From: Owenweeksia sp.
GTDB lineage: Bacteria > Bacteroidota > Bacteroidia > Flavobacteriales > Schleiferiaceae
NCBI GenBank assembly: GCA_028285465.1
Contig: JANQPD010000095.1
Coordinates: 1 to 64,000, forward strand
Direction: 5' to 3'
DNA length: 64,000 bases
The position numbers and the translations under genes were made by a program. The notes under the pieces are model-generated. The model saw only the letters and a program-made list of their open reading frames with translations. It made no database searches and was not told where the DNA came from. Below are positions 33,632-42,741 of this stretch, in pieces; the stretch's first letter is position 1, and the number at the start of each line of letters is the position of its first letter.

Positions 33632-35332
33632 GTGCAACAACAAAGAAAATCATCCACTAAGCTCAATGCGCAATATGTTGCGCAGCTCCTTAAAAAACAT
33701 GGGTGTAAAACGGTGGTCATCGCTCCCGGAAGTCGAAATGCACCTCTTTTGATCAGCTTTGTGGAAGACGGGAGCTATCGCTGCATTTCAGTGCCGGATG
33801 AGCGCGCAGCAGCTTTTACCGCTATGGGCATGAGCCTGGCTGAAAGGGAACCGGTAGCCGTATTGTGCAGTTCCGGCTCGGCGGTGGTAAACTTCTACCC
33901 GGCTGTAGTAGAAGCCTTTTACCAAAAATTACCCCTGGTGGTGATTACAGCCGACCGCCCTAAAGAACTTATAGATCAGGGGGTTGGACAGACAATGCGG
34001 CAAGAAAACATTTTTACGCAGCACATCCAATACAGCGCTAACCTGCTCCGCGATCCGGCAGATGACATGGCAAAGGCGTACAACCAGCGGATTGTAAATG
34101 AAGCCCTTTTAGCCACGGCCAAGGGGCCGGTGCATATGAACGTACCTTTTGACGAGCCGCTTTATGAGACTACTACGGAAATAAACGAAGCGCGGTACAT
34201 TGGGGAGTTGAAGGGAGAGCGCGTATTGCGCACGCCAAAACTGCAGCAGTTGGCAGAGGTGTGGAAAGAGAGTGCAAAGGTTTGGGTACTGGCGGGACAA
34301 CTTTTACCCAATTCAGAATTGGAGGACACTTTGAACCGACTCAATCAAAAAAGTCCGTTCCTGATCTTTTCAGAAACCCTAAGCAATCTGCATTGTGGCT
34401 GTAACATCCATAGTATTGACCGTCTGATCAATACGATCGGGCAGGAAGAGAAAGCGCATTTACAGCCGGACCTGCTGATCAGTATCGGGGGGGAGGTAGT
34501 AAGCAAAATGGTAAAAAAGTACCTGCGTACCTTTTCTCCCAGGCAACACTGGTACCTCGATGAACGTACAGAGTTCCGGGACACCTACGGGGTACTCACC
34601 CAGCACATTCAGGTGCACCCGGCTTTGTTTTTCAAGAAGCTGGCGGAAAAGGTAGAAGAAAAACCGGCCGCGTGGCGCGATCATTTTTTAGCTTTGGACC
34701 AAAGCCGGATGCGGGCACACCGGGAATACCTGGAGAAGGCGGTCTTTTCGGATTTTGTTGCTTTTAAACACATACTGGCTCAACTGCCCGAGGATAGTAT
34801 TTTGCATTGCGCAAATAGTACCGCTGTACGCTATGCCCAGCTTTTCGATCACCCCAAGGAAATCCTGCATTTCGCCAACCGGGGAACGAGTGGCATTGAT
34901 GGGTGTACAAGCACGGCCGTAGGCCATGCTATGGCAACGGATAAAATGCTTACGCTTATTACCGGAGATGTAGCCTTTTTGTATGACTCCAATGCTTTTT
35001 GGAATGACCAGTTGCCCACCAACCTGCGGGTGGTAGTACTCAATAACCAGGGAGGAAATATTTTCCGGATCATTGAGGGGCCGGATGACAGCGCTCATTT
35101 TGAAGCCTACCAGGAAACAGTACATCAACACCACCTGGAAGGAGTGGCCCGCACTTTTGCATTGCCCTTTGTTTCTGTGGGAAATGAGCGTGCATTACAA
35201 GATGCTCTCAAAACCTTTTACATGCCGGGAGATACTCCAAAGATCCTGGAAGTGTGCACGTCCAGGAAAAAAAGCCCTCAAGTGCTAAAGGAATACTTTA
35301 CATTTTTGCGAAACGAAAAAAAGGATGGCTGA
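33632..35332 (+). CDS. menD: SEPHCHC synthase MenD
   Basis: ThDP-dependent enzyme joining 2-oxoglutarate and isochorismate to give 2-succinyl-5-enolpyruvyl-6-hydroxy-3-cyclohexene-1-carboxylate. 566 residues, full length; the start is GTG. CKTVVIAPGSRNAPL and VPDERAAAFTAMGMS (with the conserved Glu that activates ThDP) mark the N-domain; GDVAFLYDSNAFW with the later NNQGGNIF is the ThDP/Mg-binding motif. Isochorismate synthase lies just upstream. Confidence 0.94.
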   Translation: MQQQRKSSTKLNAQYVAQLLKKHGCKTVVIAPGSRNAPLLISFVEDGSYRCISVPDERAAAFTAMGMSLAEREPVAVLCSSGSAVVNFYPAVVEAFYQKLPLVVITADRPKELIDQGVGQTMRQENIFTQHIQYSANLLRDPADDMAKAYNQRIVNEALLATAKGPVHMNVPFDEPLYETTTEINEARYIGELKGERVLRTPKLQQLAEVWKESAKVWVLAGQLLPNSELEDTLNRLNQKSPFLIFSETLSNLHCGCNIHSIDRLINTIGQEEKAHLQPDLLISIGGEVVSKMVKKYLRTFSPRQHWYLDERTEFRDTYGVLTQHIQVHPALFFKKLAEKVEEKPAAWRDHFLALDQSRMRAHREYLEKAVFSDFVAFKHILAQLPEDSILHCANSTAVRYAQLFDHPKEILHFANRGTSGIDGCTSTAVGHAMATDKMLTLITGDVAFLYDSNAFWNDQLPTNLRVVVLNNQGGNIFRIIEGPDDSAHFEAYQETVHQHHLEGVARTFALPFVSVGNERALQDALKTFYMPGDTPKILEVCTSRKKSPQVLKEYFTFLRNEKKDG

Positions 35333-35391
35333 AAGTAAACAGGTTTACCACTTTTCACTTCCTTGCATAGTGTATTCGAACCGGTAAAAGC

Positions 35392-36054
35392 ATGGAAGAC
35401 AAAGACCTTAGAGTTATAGCGGCTCAATTGAGAAAGCCTGAAGGAGAGGCGGGCAGCGAGGTGGCCGTTTCTATGAACCAGGGGAATGCAGCTATGAATC
35501 TGCATACCCTGGCGGTTTTGCGCCCAGAGGCATGGGACCACGTTTTAGAAATAGGTATGGGTAACGGGTATTTTGTGAAAAACATACTGCTGTATGATGA
35601 CTCCATCAAGTATACCGGTTGTGATTATTCTTCTTTAATGGTAAAAGAAGCTGAGCAAAATAATGCCGCTTTTGTAGGAAAAGGGCGGGCACATTTTGTT
35701 CAGGGAAGCATTACAAAACTCCCTTTTGAGGACAAACGCTTTTCAAAAGTATTCACGGTGAATACCATATACTTTTGGGAGGATACACGCAAGGCATTGA
35801 ATGAACTGAAAAGAGTGCTTGCGCCTGGGGGTGTACTTATTCTTTCCATTCGTCCCAAACACATTATGGAAGCACTTCCCGTTACAAAATTTGGGTTTGC
35901 GATTTACAGTAAGGCGCAAGTGGTAGATTTGCTCACAACGCACGGGTTTGTAGTAAAAAGCATTACGGAGGTGAAAGAACCTGAACAAACACGAGGCGAC
36001 CAAACTTTTGCGTTGGAGTCACTGATCATAGAAAGTATTGTTAAAAGCACATAA
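35392..36054 (+). CDS. Class I SAM-dependent methyltransferase (Methyltransf_11 type)
   Basis: A 220-residue protein. VLEIGMGNGYFVKNIL (SAM motif I, about residues 46-61), a GSITKLPFEDKRFSKVFTVNTIYFW block and LKRVLAPGGVLILSIRP are typical of small-molecule methyltransferases. It lies within the menaquinone locus, so a quinone or an intermediate could be the substrate. However, it lacks the clear motifs of UbiE/MenG that I would expect, so a MenG call would be speculative. Confidence 0.8.
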   Translation: MEDKDLRVIAAQLRKPEGEAGSEVAVSMNQGNAAMNLHTLAVLRPEAWDHVLEIGMGNGYFVKNILLYDDSIKYTGCDYSSLMVKEAEQNNAAFVGKGRAHFVQGSITKLPFEDKRFSKVFTVNTIYFWEDTRKALNELKRVLAPGGVLILSIRPKHIMEALPVTKFGFAIYSKAQVVDLLTTHGFVVKSITEVKEPEQTRGDQTFALESLIIESIVKST

Positions 36055-36063
36055 CTGAGCTAT

Positions 36064-36585
36064 ATGGAACAAGAAAACCCGGAGTTATTTGAAAACCCAC
36101 CTGTAGCTCCAGACCAACTGCCAAAACTTGAAATGGAGCACTTCATTCCCTTAGAACGTGAATATTTGTATTTGCGCCTTAGCTCATGGGGGATCTTGTT
36201 TTTTTTGCTGTTGGCAGTTCTCCTCGTATTGTACTTTACTACAGATCTTCCCTGGTTGCCTTCCCTGGCTGTTTATACAGGAGTTTTGGCATTGGTTTTT
36301 ACCTTGGAGATCGTTGGGTTTAAAGTGAAGGGGTATACCCTGCGAAAGCACGACATTACGTATAAAACGGGCTTGTTGTTTTTCAGGATGACCTCAGTTC
36401 CCTTTAACCGCATACAGCATTGCGAATTGAGCCAGGGACCACTCGGGCGTCTCTTTGATCTGGCCTCTGTGAATGTGTACACCGCAGGAGGGTCTGGTAG
36501 CGACCTGAGTATTAGTGGCCTGGAAAAGGAGCAGGCACAGCAACTGCGGGAACACATAACCAAGTTGACGGCTACATATGCCTAA
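36064..36585 (+). CDS. Bacterial PH (bPH2/YdbS-like) membrane protein
   Basis: A 173-residue protein with two membrane helices (about residues 45-85) followed by one bPH2 domain (about 88-165), seen in YTLRKHDITYKTGLLFF and VPFNRIQHCELSQGP. YdbS/YdbT pairs in Bacillus contribute to resistance to an antimicrobial peptide; a role here is not established. It overlaps the larger PH gene by 8 nt, the usual pairing. Confidence 0.85.
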   Translation: MEQENPELFENPPVAPDQLPKLEMEHFIPLEREYLYLRLSSWGILFFLLLAVLLVLYFTTDLPWLPSLAVYTGVLALVFTLEIVGFKVKGYTLRKHDITYKTGLLFFRMTSVPFNRIQHCELSQGPLGRLFDLASVNVYTAGGSGSDLSISGLEKEQAQQLREHITKLTATYA

Positions 36586-38101
36586 CGACTTAAACCTCCA
36601 TCTGCCTCAGCGCCAGAATCCATTCGGAGTAGCCGTGATCTTTTTTAAGAACCTGCGCATTGCGTTGAACGTATTTATCTCCATTGTTTTTGTGCAGCTC
36701 GGGTCGCGGCTCGATTTCTTCTCCCTGAGTTTATATGGCATAGCCGGCATAATCGCCTTGTTTTTTCTGGTGCTTTCCTATTATCAGTACCGTAAATTCT
36801 TCTTTTACATCCAGGAAGAAAAGTTTGTATTGGAGAAGGGGGTGTTTAAAAGGGACAAAATGACCATTCCTTTTGACCGGATACAGGCAGTAAACCTCAG
36901 CCAAAACATCATACAGCAGATGCTGGGAGTTACGGCCTTAAAAGTAGATACGGCAGGTTCTAAATTCAAAGAGATGGAGATACCTGCACTGGATAAAAGC
37001 TACGCTCGTGCTCTGCAGAAAAGATTACTGGAGCTTAAAAAAGAAAGCGGAGGAGAAGAGGAGCAGGAGGATAAGGAAGAAATTTTAAGCGAGCTCAATG
37101 AGGCGATCCTCGAAGACCAGGGACTTGGCCCGGAACCTTTGCTGAGGCTTGGCTTAGGTGACCTGCTGCGCGTAGGGCTTACCGAAAATCACTTGCGTTC
37201 AGGCCTTATTTTATTTGCCGTGGTGAACGGCTACATCTGGCAATTTGAGGAATACATCTTAAAGCCTTTTGAAAACTACATTGACAGTACGGCCGACCGT
37301 ATCTTAACCTATGGCCTTGTTTTGGTACCCATTTCCGTTCTGCTGTTCTTTGTCATTGCTACTCTGTTTTCACTTATCCAAACAGTGTTGCGGTTTTTTC
37401 AATTGCGTTTTTATGCCAATGAAAAAGGAGTACGCATGACCTCAGGTTTGCTAAAAAAAGCAGAGTACCACATCCCGGTAAATAAGATCCAATACATCAA
37501 ATGGGGGAGTAACCCCCTGCGTAAGCTTATCGGCTATAAAACCATTACTGTAAAGCAGGCGGGTAGCGAAGCAGCGGCAGACCGCAGGAGTTTACAAATT
37601 CCCGGTGCTAAAGAAGCACAGCTACAAACGGTGCTTGATTTCTTTTTTGAAGAACGCAAGAAAGAGCACTACAGGGAAGCGCAGGCACACTGGCTGCTGG
37701 CAAGCCAACTAAGTTTTTTTATTTCCTTTTTGCCGGTTAGCGGTTTACTGATCGGGGGTTTCTGGTATCCCATCATTTGGTATGCCATTCCGGTTGTAAC
37801 AGCATGTATTGTTTTTTTCTCTTTTAAATATTACCAAAGTGTGCACTTGCGCTGGAATAAAGACATCCTGGTTTTAAGCAAGGGCTTTGTTTACCCCAGG
37901 TCTTATATAATCAAGTTCTACAAAGTGCAAAACGTAAGCCTGAAACAAAGCTTTTTACAAAAACGCAGGGGCCTGGCGCATTTGATTTTTCATTCGGCTG
38001 CAGGAGACCTGAATATGCCGCACATGCCCTATGTTGTTGCCCGGGAACTTTACGACTACATATTATACCGGGTAGAGTCGTCTGATGAAAGTTGGATGTA
38101 A
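36578..38101 (+). CDS. Bacterial PH (YdbT-like) membrane protein with three bPH2 domains
   Basis: A 507-residue protein. Three repeats of helix pair plus bPH2 domain: FVLEKGVFKRDKMTIPFDRIQ (about residues 83-103), GVRMTSGLLKKAEYHIPVNKIQ (about 285-306) and ILVLSKGFVYPRSYIIKFYK (about 428-447). The proteins act at the cytoplasmic membrane, with unknown ligand. Its 3' end reaches into the leader region of menA. Confidence 0.85.
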   Translation: MPNDLNLHLPQRQNPFGVAVIFFKNLRIALNVFISIVFVQLGSRLDFFSLSLYGIAGIIALFFLVLSYYQYRKFFFYIQEEKFVLEKGVFKRDKMTIPFDRIQAVNLSQNIIQQMLGVTALKVDTAGSKFKEMEIPALDKSYARALQKRLLELKKESGGEEEQEDKEEILSELNEAILEDQGLGPEPLLRLGLGDLLRVGLTENHLRSGLILFAVVNGYIWQFEEYILKPFENYIDSTADRILTYGLVLVPISVLLFFVIATLFSLIQTVLRFFQLRFYANEKGVRMTSGLLKKAEYHIPVNKIQYIKWGSNPLRKLIGYKTITVKQAGSEAAADRRSLQIPGAKEAQLQTVLDFFFEERKKEHYREAQAHWLLASQLSFFISFLPVSGLLIGGFWYPIIWYAIPVVTACIVFFSFKYYQSVHLRWNKDILVLSKGFVYPRSYIIKFYKVQNVSLKQSFLQKRRGLAHLIFHSAAGDLNMPHMPYVVARELYDYILYRVESSDESWM

Positions 38102-38123
38102 GCCCCGCTGCACCTTACCTTGC
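38092..38123 (+). promoter_or_regulatory. Weak candidate promoter of menA
   Basis: TTGG (38092-38095), a 20-nt spacer and TACCTTGC (38116-38123). The -7 differs from TAnnTTTG at two positions. It lies in the end of the PH gene. Confidence 0.3.
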
Positions 38124-38139
38124 GGGCACAATTCCGCAC

Positions 38140-39036
38140 ATGCATTTAAAACCATGGATAGGGGCGGCACGCCTCCGTACGTTACCGCTTGCTTTTTCAA
38201 GCATTATTTTGGGAACCTGCCTTGCCGCTTCGCAAGGACATTACAACCTATGGGTATTTGTGCTTAGCCTTCTTACCACTCTTTTTTACCAGGTGCTGAG
38301 CAATTATGCCAACGATTTTGGCGATGGTGTAAAGGGCACAGATGCACATAAGATCGGGGAACAACGGGCTGTGGCTTCCGGTGTTATTTCAGCCCGGCAG
38401 ATGAAAAAGGCCGTTGCCCTTTTTGCCGTTCTTTCCTTCCTTAGCGGAACAGCTCTCAGCGTTTTAGCTACCCGCTCCTTGCCTTTAATCGTTACCCTTG
38501 TGTTCATCGCGTTGGGCGTGCTGGCGATCTTAGCGGCCATCGGCTATACCGTGGGCCGCAAGGCATATGGCTACCATGGTTTGGGAGATGTTTCGGTGCT
38601 GCTTTTCTTTGGTTATGTGGGCGTAGTGGGCGCTTATTTTCTACAGAGTAATGTATGGGACTGGGAGGTTTTTCTTCCCGCTACAGCCGTAGGACTGCTG
38701 GCCGTAGGAGTGCTCAACCTGAACAATATGCGCGACATGGAAAACGACAAGCTGGCCGGAAAGAAAACCATCCCGGTAATGATAGGCCTGGGCAATGCCA
38801 AGGTCTACCAGGCCGCGTTGATCGTGCTTGCTTTTGACCTGGCTTTTGTGTACAACATACTGAATCCCGGAGCCCCATGGCGCAATCTTTATTTTGTGAG
38901 TTTGCCGTTACTGCTTATCAGCATGGTACGTGCTATGCGTGCACAGGAACCTGCCCAGTTTGATCCCATGCTCAAGTTTTTAGCCATTACCACCCTTCTT
39001 TTTTCACTCACCTTCGGGCTTGGGCAGGTGTTGTAG
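38140..39036 (+). CDS. menA: 1,4-dihydroxy-2-naphthoate polyprenyltransferase
   Basis: UbiA-family membrane enzyme that attaches the prenyl tail to DHNA. ATG at 38140 gives 298 residues (MHLKPWIGAARLRTLPLAFS, the standard MenA opening); a TTG at 38092 adds a non-family extension. The first Asp-rich motif is NDFGDGVKGTD (N-x3-D-x3, about residue 60) and the second is NNMRDMENDKLAGKKT (about 200-215). Eight or nine membrane helices. Confidence 0.93.
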   Translation: MHLKPWIGAARLRTLPLAFSSIILGTCLAASQGHYNLWVFVLSLLTTLFYQVLSNYANDFGDGVKGTDAHKIGEQRAVASGVISARQMKKAVALFAVLSFLSGTALSVLATRSLPLIVTLVFIALGVLAILAAIGYTVGRKAYGYHGLGDVSVLLFFGYVGVVGAYFLQSNVWDWEVFLPATAVGLLAVGVLNLNNMRDMENDKLAGKKTIPVMIGLGNAKVYQAALIVLAFDLAFVYNILNPGAPWRNLYFVSLPLLLISMVRAMRAQEPAQFDPMLKFLAITTLLFSLTFGLGQVL

Positions 39037-39053
39037 CCATTTTAGTTCAAGAC

Positions 39054-39083
39054 GTTGAGCACCGGGGGTATGGTTTACTTTTG
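39054..39083 (+). promoter_or_regulatory. Promoter of menC
   Basis: GTTG (39054-39057), an 18-nt spacer and TACTTTTG (39076-39083). Expected start about 39089, only about 10 nt before the ATG at 39099. Confidence 0.6.
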
Positions 39084-39098
39084 CTTCAATACATAAAT

Positions 39099-40142
39099 AT
39101 GCAGATCACCTGGCATAAACATACACTGCACTTTGCCCGGCCGGCAGGAACCAGCCGGGGTGTATTGCAGACAAAAGATGCCTACTTCCTGCTTTCCGGG
39201 ATAGGAAAAGAGCAGATGGGTATAGGGGAGTGCGGGCTTTTACGCGGACTAAGTATTGATGACCGGCCGGATTACGAAGCAAAGCTGGACTGGTTGACAA
39301 AGAATGCGCATTTGAGTGCCGCAGAGCTCTTTGCGGAATTGGAGGCTTTTCCCTCCATACAGTTTGGCTACGAAATGCTGTTGCGGGACATTGCGGGTAA
39401 AGAGCATGTTTTGTTTCCCTCTCCTTTTACAAGGGGGGAAAGCCGAATGCCCATTAATGGCCTGGTCTGGATGGGCGATAGTGCCTTTATGAAGACCCAA
39501 ATAGAAGAAAAGTTAGAAGCGGGCTTCAAGGTGCTGAAAATGAAAATTGGAGCCATTCACTGGGAAGAAGAGTGGGCCTTGCTGCACTATATCCGCAGCC
39601 ATTTTGGGGCCGAAAGATTGGAGTTGCGCGTAGATGCCAACGGGGCTTTTTCACCCGAAAAAGCCAAAAAAGTACTGGATCAGCTGGCCGAACTGGAAGT
39701 ACATAGCATTGAACAACCCATAAAGGCGGGGCAATGGAAGGATATGGCTGCGCTTTGTGCGCGTACACCTGTGCCTATTGCGCTAGATGAAGAGCTGATC
39801 GGAGTTTTTAGCAGGGCCCGGAAACGTGAAATGCTACAGGCCATAAAACCTCAATACATCATTTTAAAGCCGAGTTTTATAGGCGGGTGGCGGGGTTCCG
39901 GGGAGTGGATTGCCCTGGCAAAGGAAGTGGGCGCAGGCTATTGGGTAACCAGCGCATTGGAAAGCAATGTAGGCCTCAATGCGATTGCCCAATGGAACTA
40001 TACCTTGCAAAACCCCATTCCCTCTGGCCTGGGCACAGGAGGCTTATACACCAACAATGTACAAGCTCCGCTTTTTGTGTCAAACGGAGAAATAGGCTAT
40101 GATCCCGGACAGAATTGGGATTTCACACCTTTAGGCTTTTGA
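39099..40142 (+). CDS. menC: o-Succinylbenzoate synthase
   Basis: Enolase-superfamily dehydratase forming o-succinylbenzoate from SHCHC. ATG at 39099 gives 347 residues (MQITWHKHTLHFARPAG); an in-frame TTG at 39081 lies in the -7 box. Catalytic lysine in VLKMKIG (about residue 152), metal ligands in LRVDANGAFS, SIEQP and LDEEL, and second lysine in ILKPSFIGG (about 258). SHCHC synthase (MenH) is not found in the window. Confidence 0.92.
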   Translation: MQITWHKHTLHFARPAGTSRGVLQTKDAYFLLSGIGKEQMGIGECGLLRGLSIDDRPDYEAKLDWLTKNAHLSAAELFAELEAFPSIQFGYEMLLRDIAGKEHVLFPSPFTRGESRMPINGLVWMGDSAFMKTQIEEKLEAGFKVLKMKIGAIHWEEEWALLHYIRSHFGAERLELRVDANGAFSPEKAKKVLDQLAELEVHSIEQPIKAGQWKDMAALCARTPVPIALDEELIGVFSRARKREMLQAIKPQYIILKPSFIGGWRGSGEWIALAKEVGAGYWVTSALESNVGLNAIAQWNYTLQNPIPSGLGTGGLYTNNVQAPLFVSNGEIGYDPGQNWDFTPLGF

Positions 40143-40187
40143 ACTGATATTTGACACATGTTGCAACTGTGTAGGGAAACACCAGCC

Positions 40188-42572
40188 TTAAAAACTGCCC
40201 CTTAAGGCCAAAACAAAGTTGCGTCCCGGGGCAGAGATGCCCGAAGAATAAGGACGGTAGCGGACATCAAAAATATTTTCACAAGCCAGTTGCAGGCTTA
40301 TTGCCTTGGCAAAACGATATTCCGTACGCAGGTCAAAAGTACTCCAGGCCGGAGCGTAAAAGTTGCCCTGTCCGTCCGGGGCATAAAATTCAGGTTTTTC
40401 CTTTTCAGAGGGCGCTAACCAGGCGTAGGAAATGGATTCATTGAAGCTAAAAACACCGCGAGCGGAAAACGGCCCTTTCTCATACTGCAACTGTGCGCGG
40501 CCAAAGTTTGGCGCTACATGCCGTATGGGCTCTCCTTCACTGGTTTTACCTTCATTGAAATGATAGGAAGCGTTCACTTTCCAATGCCGGGCAAAGCGCA
40601 GTTCCCCGGAGAACTGAGCCCCATATACCGTGGCCGCAGCCGTATTCTGCAAGGCCTGTACCTGGCTTAACACCCCATCGTACTCGATGCTATCCCGTCC
40701 ATTGAAAGAAAAAGGTGCTCTTATTAAAGCATTCTGAAGGTATGAATAATACAAAGTACCTTCAAGCCTCCAGTTTTTCCCCGACCTGATAAGTCCAAGA
40801 TCAGCAGAGTATAGGTACTCCGGTTCCAGTTGAGGGTTAGGTACCACCACGATCTCATCACCCGAATCAAAGATCTTGGCGGCATCATCGATATTAGGTG
40901 CTCTAAATCCATTGCTTAGATTCAAATTCAACTGCCAGCCCTCTCCCGGTAAGAAAACCGCTCCCAGACTTCCGTTTAAGGCGTTAAAATCGTTGTCGAT
41001 AGAGGTAAAGGGAAAGGCATAAAAGTCATCACTAAGTGTGCCGCGCAATTGTACCAGATTGCCGCGTATACCGGCTTGCACGTTAATGCGGTCGCTGACC
41101 TTTTGCTGCAGGTTGGCGTAAAGAGCCTGGTAGGCCCAACGGCTTCCATCCGGGTACCGGGAAGCAATAGGTTGACTTATGCCGGTGGTGATGTCTTCGG
41201 AAAAACCCGTAGAACGCAATTGGTTAAAAACAGCCTCCGTGCCGTAGTAAAGCGTTGCGTTTTGCCAAACGGATTTCTCAAAATCAAACGAAGCGGAATA
41301 GGCGCGTACTTTCTCAGTACGGGTTCTACGTATATCCCTGCCGAACCGCCTGTCTATCCTGCTCTCCTCAAATTCCTGGTACGCCAGCGTTGTCTTGGCG
41401 CGATCAAAAAAAGAGGTGGAGCGGTACAGGTTGGCGCTGAGGTTGTGCATAAGCCAAAGCTGAGGACCGTAATTCCATTCGGCATTTCTGAGCCCTTCCG
41501 CACCATCGGTAGTTACAAGCCGGTCATACCGTGGTACTTCACTACTCAAACTGTAATGAAAACCGTATAGGATATCCAGGTCTTTCATAGGGCGATACCG
41601 CAGTTTTTGCATCAGGTTAAATTGGCTGAACCCGGTTTGTACCTGTTTGCGCGGATCCGGGTTGTTTAAAACAGTATCCATCCCGTTTATCCGGGTTTGA
41701 TATACTTCCCGTAAATAGGCATTTGGACCAAAAGACCCCATTTGCAGGTCATCGTAGTCGCTAAAAGTAAAGCTGCTTAATGCGGCAAAGCGTTGGCTTG
41801 CCAGGTTAAAATCAACATGCGCTGTTTTTTCAAAACTGGCACTGGAGGTGCGTAGCAGGTAATTTATGGAAGCCTCCTCACCAGGCTTATGGGCATACTG
41901 CGGTTTCAAGGTATGAAAATCCATAACCCCTCCCATGGCATCGCTGCCGTATACCACGGCTCCCGGACCGAAGACCACCTCCGCACTTTCTACGGCATTG
42001 GCATCGAGAGCGATCACATTTTGTACGTTGCCTTCACGGAAAATAGCGGTGTTCATGCGTACTCCGTCTACTACCAGGAGCACCCGGCTGGTGGCGAAAC
42101 CACGGATCATAGGGCTGCCCCCTCCCAGCTGGCTTTTTTGAATGAATACCTCCCCACTGGCTGCCAGTAGGTCAGCTGTAGTCTGTGGGTTGGTGGCTTT
42201 GACTTCCTTTTGAGGTATGCGTGCAATGTTTATAGGCACCTGTTTTTCTTCCTGCTCCCACTTATTGAACTTTACCTGTACCGTAGCGAGCGACATGGTG
42301 CTTTCTTTCAGGCTTAAGGTGAAGTAATTTCTTTGCAACTCGCTAAAGCGAATGTGATCTGAGCCGTAAGCAGGATGCTGTACGGAAATGAATACGCAAT
42401 TGCTTAGGCTTTCGATATTGGCCTGTCCTTTTTCATCTGTGAGTACCCCGCCAAGCTCACAAAAAACATATACATTCGGCACCGGCTTCCCGGTAGAAGC
42501 ATCACTTACACTGAGTACTTGTGCGCACGCTAGAGTAGGAGAGAGAAGGAGGCAAAGGAGTAAGAAGCGCAT
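40188..42572 (-). CDS. TonB-dependent outer-membrane receptor
   Basis: A 794-residue protein. Signal peptide (1-17, ending in CAQ), a carboxypeptidase-D regulatory-like domain (about 19-95), a plug domain (about 115-230: SGEVFIQKSQLGGGSPMIRGF, GAVVYGSDAMGGVMDF) and a 22-strand barrel ending in LRGSF with the terminal Phe. It imports a ligand across the outer membrane using TonB energy. It resembles receptors for haem or siderophores in general shape; the ligand is not determined. It lies on the opposite strand between menC and menE. Confidence 0.9.
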   Translation of the reverse strand: MRFLLLCLLLSPTLACAQVLSVSDASTGKPVPNVYVFCELGGVLTDEKGQANIESLSNCVFISVQHPAYGSDHIRFSELQRNYFTLSLKESTMSLATVQVKFNKWEQEEKQVPINIARIPQKEVKATNPQTTADLLAASGEVFIQKSQLGGGSPMIRGFATSRVLLVVDGVRMNTAIFREGNVQNVIALDANAVESAEVVFGPGAVVYGSDAMGGVMDFHTLKPQYAHKPGEEASINYLLRTSSASFEKTAHVDFNLASQRFAALSSFTFSDYDDLQMGSFGPNAYLREVYQTRINGMDTVLNNPDPRKQVQTGFSQFNLMQKLRYRPMKDLDILYGFHYSLSSEVPRYDRLVTTDGAEGLRNAEWNYGPQLWLMHNLSANLYRSTSFFDRAKTTLAYQEFEESRIDRRFGRDIRRTRTEKVRAYSASFDFEKSVWQNATLYYGTEAVFNQLRSTGFSEDITTGISQPIASRYPDGSRWAYQALYANLQQKVSDRINVQAGIRGNLVQLRGTLSDDFYAFPFTSIDNDFNALNGSLGAVFLPGEGWQLNLNLSNGFRAPNIDDAAKIFDSGDEIVVVPNPQLEPEYLYSADLGLIRSGKNWRLEGTLYYSYLQNALIRAPFSFNGRDSIEYDGVLSQVQALQNTAAATVYGAQFSGELRFARHWKVNASYHFNEGKTSEGEPIRHVAPNFGRAQLQYEKGPFSARGVFSFNESISYAWLAPSEKEKPEFYAPDGQGNFYAPAWSTFDLRTEYRFAKAISLQLACENIFDVRYRPYSSGISAPGRNFVLALRGSF

Positions 42573-42578
42573 TCAAAA

Positions 42579-42602
42579 ATTTTGCGCGAATTTGCACAAA
42601 AT
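42579..42602. repeat. Inverted repeat next to the start of the TonB-receptor gene
   Basis: ATTTTGCGC (42579-42587) and GCACAAAAT (42594-42602), eight of nine positions complementary, with a 6-nt centre. It begins 7 nt before the receptor start codon, which fits an operator or part of the core promoter. Confidence 0.4.
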
Positions 42603-42629
42603 TCGTGCCTGATCAACATCATAAATAAC

Positions 42630-42657
42630 AAAAAGGTGGCTGTTGGGCCACCTTTTT
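42630..42657. terminator. Perfect bidirectional terminator-like hairpin between divergent genes
   Basis: AAAAAGGTGGC (42630-42640), 6-nt loop, GCCACCTTTTT (42647-42657). A T-run is available on both strands. The flanking genes point away from it on both sides. Confidence 0.7.
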
Positions 42658-42741
42658 AAGGAAATGGGACGGGTTAGCATCCACTATATTGAAGGAACTG
42701 TATAATAGGAGACGGCAAAAACGGTAAATGGGTTGGGTAAG

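Noticed and set aside
35392-36054. Assignment of the methyltransferase as MenG/UbiE
   Set aside because: Context fits, but UbiE signature motifs are not evident; left as a generic methyltransferase.
40143-40187. Small palindromes (GTTGCAAC and ACACA/TGTGT) between menC and the TonB receptor
   Set aside because: No T-run and no defined stem; not enough for a terminator call.
42701-42706. TATAAT upstream of menE that looks like an E. coli -10 box
   Set aside because: Bacteroidota housekeeping promoters use TAnnTTTG, and no -35 at 16-18 nt was found.
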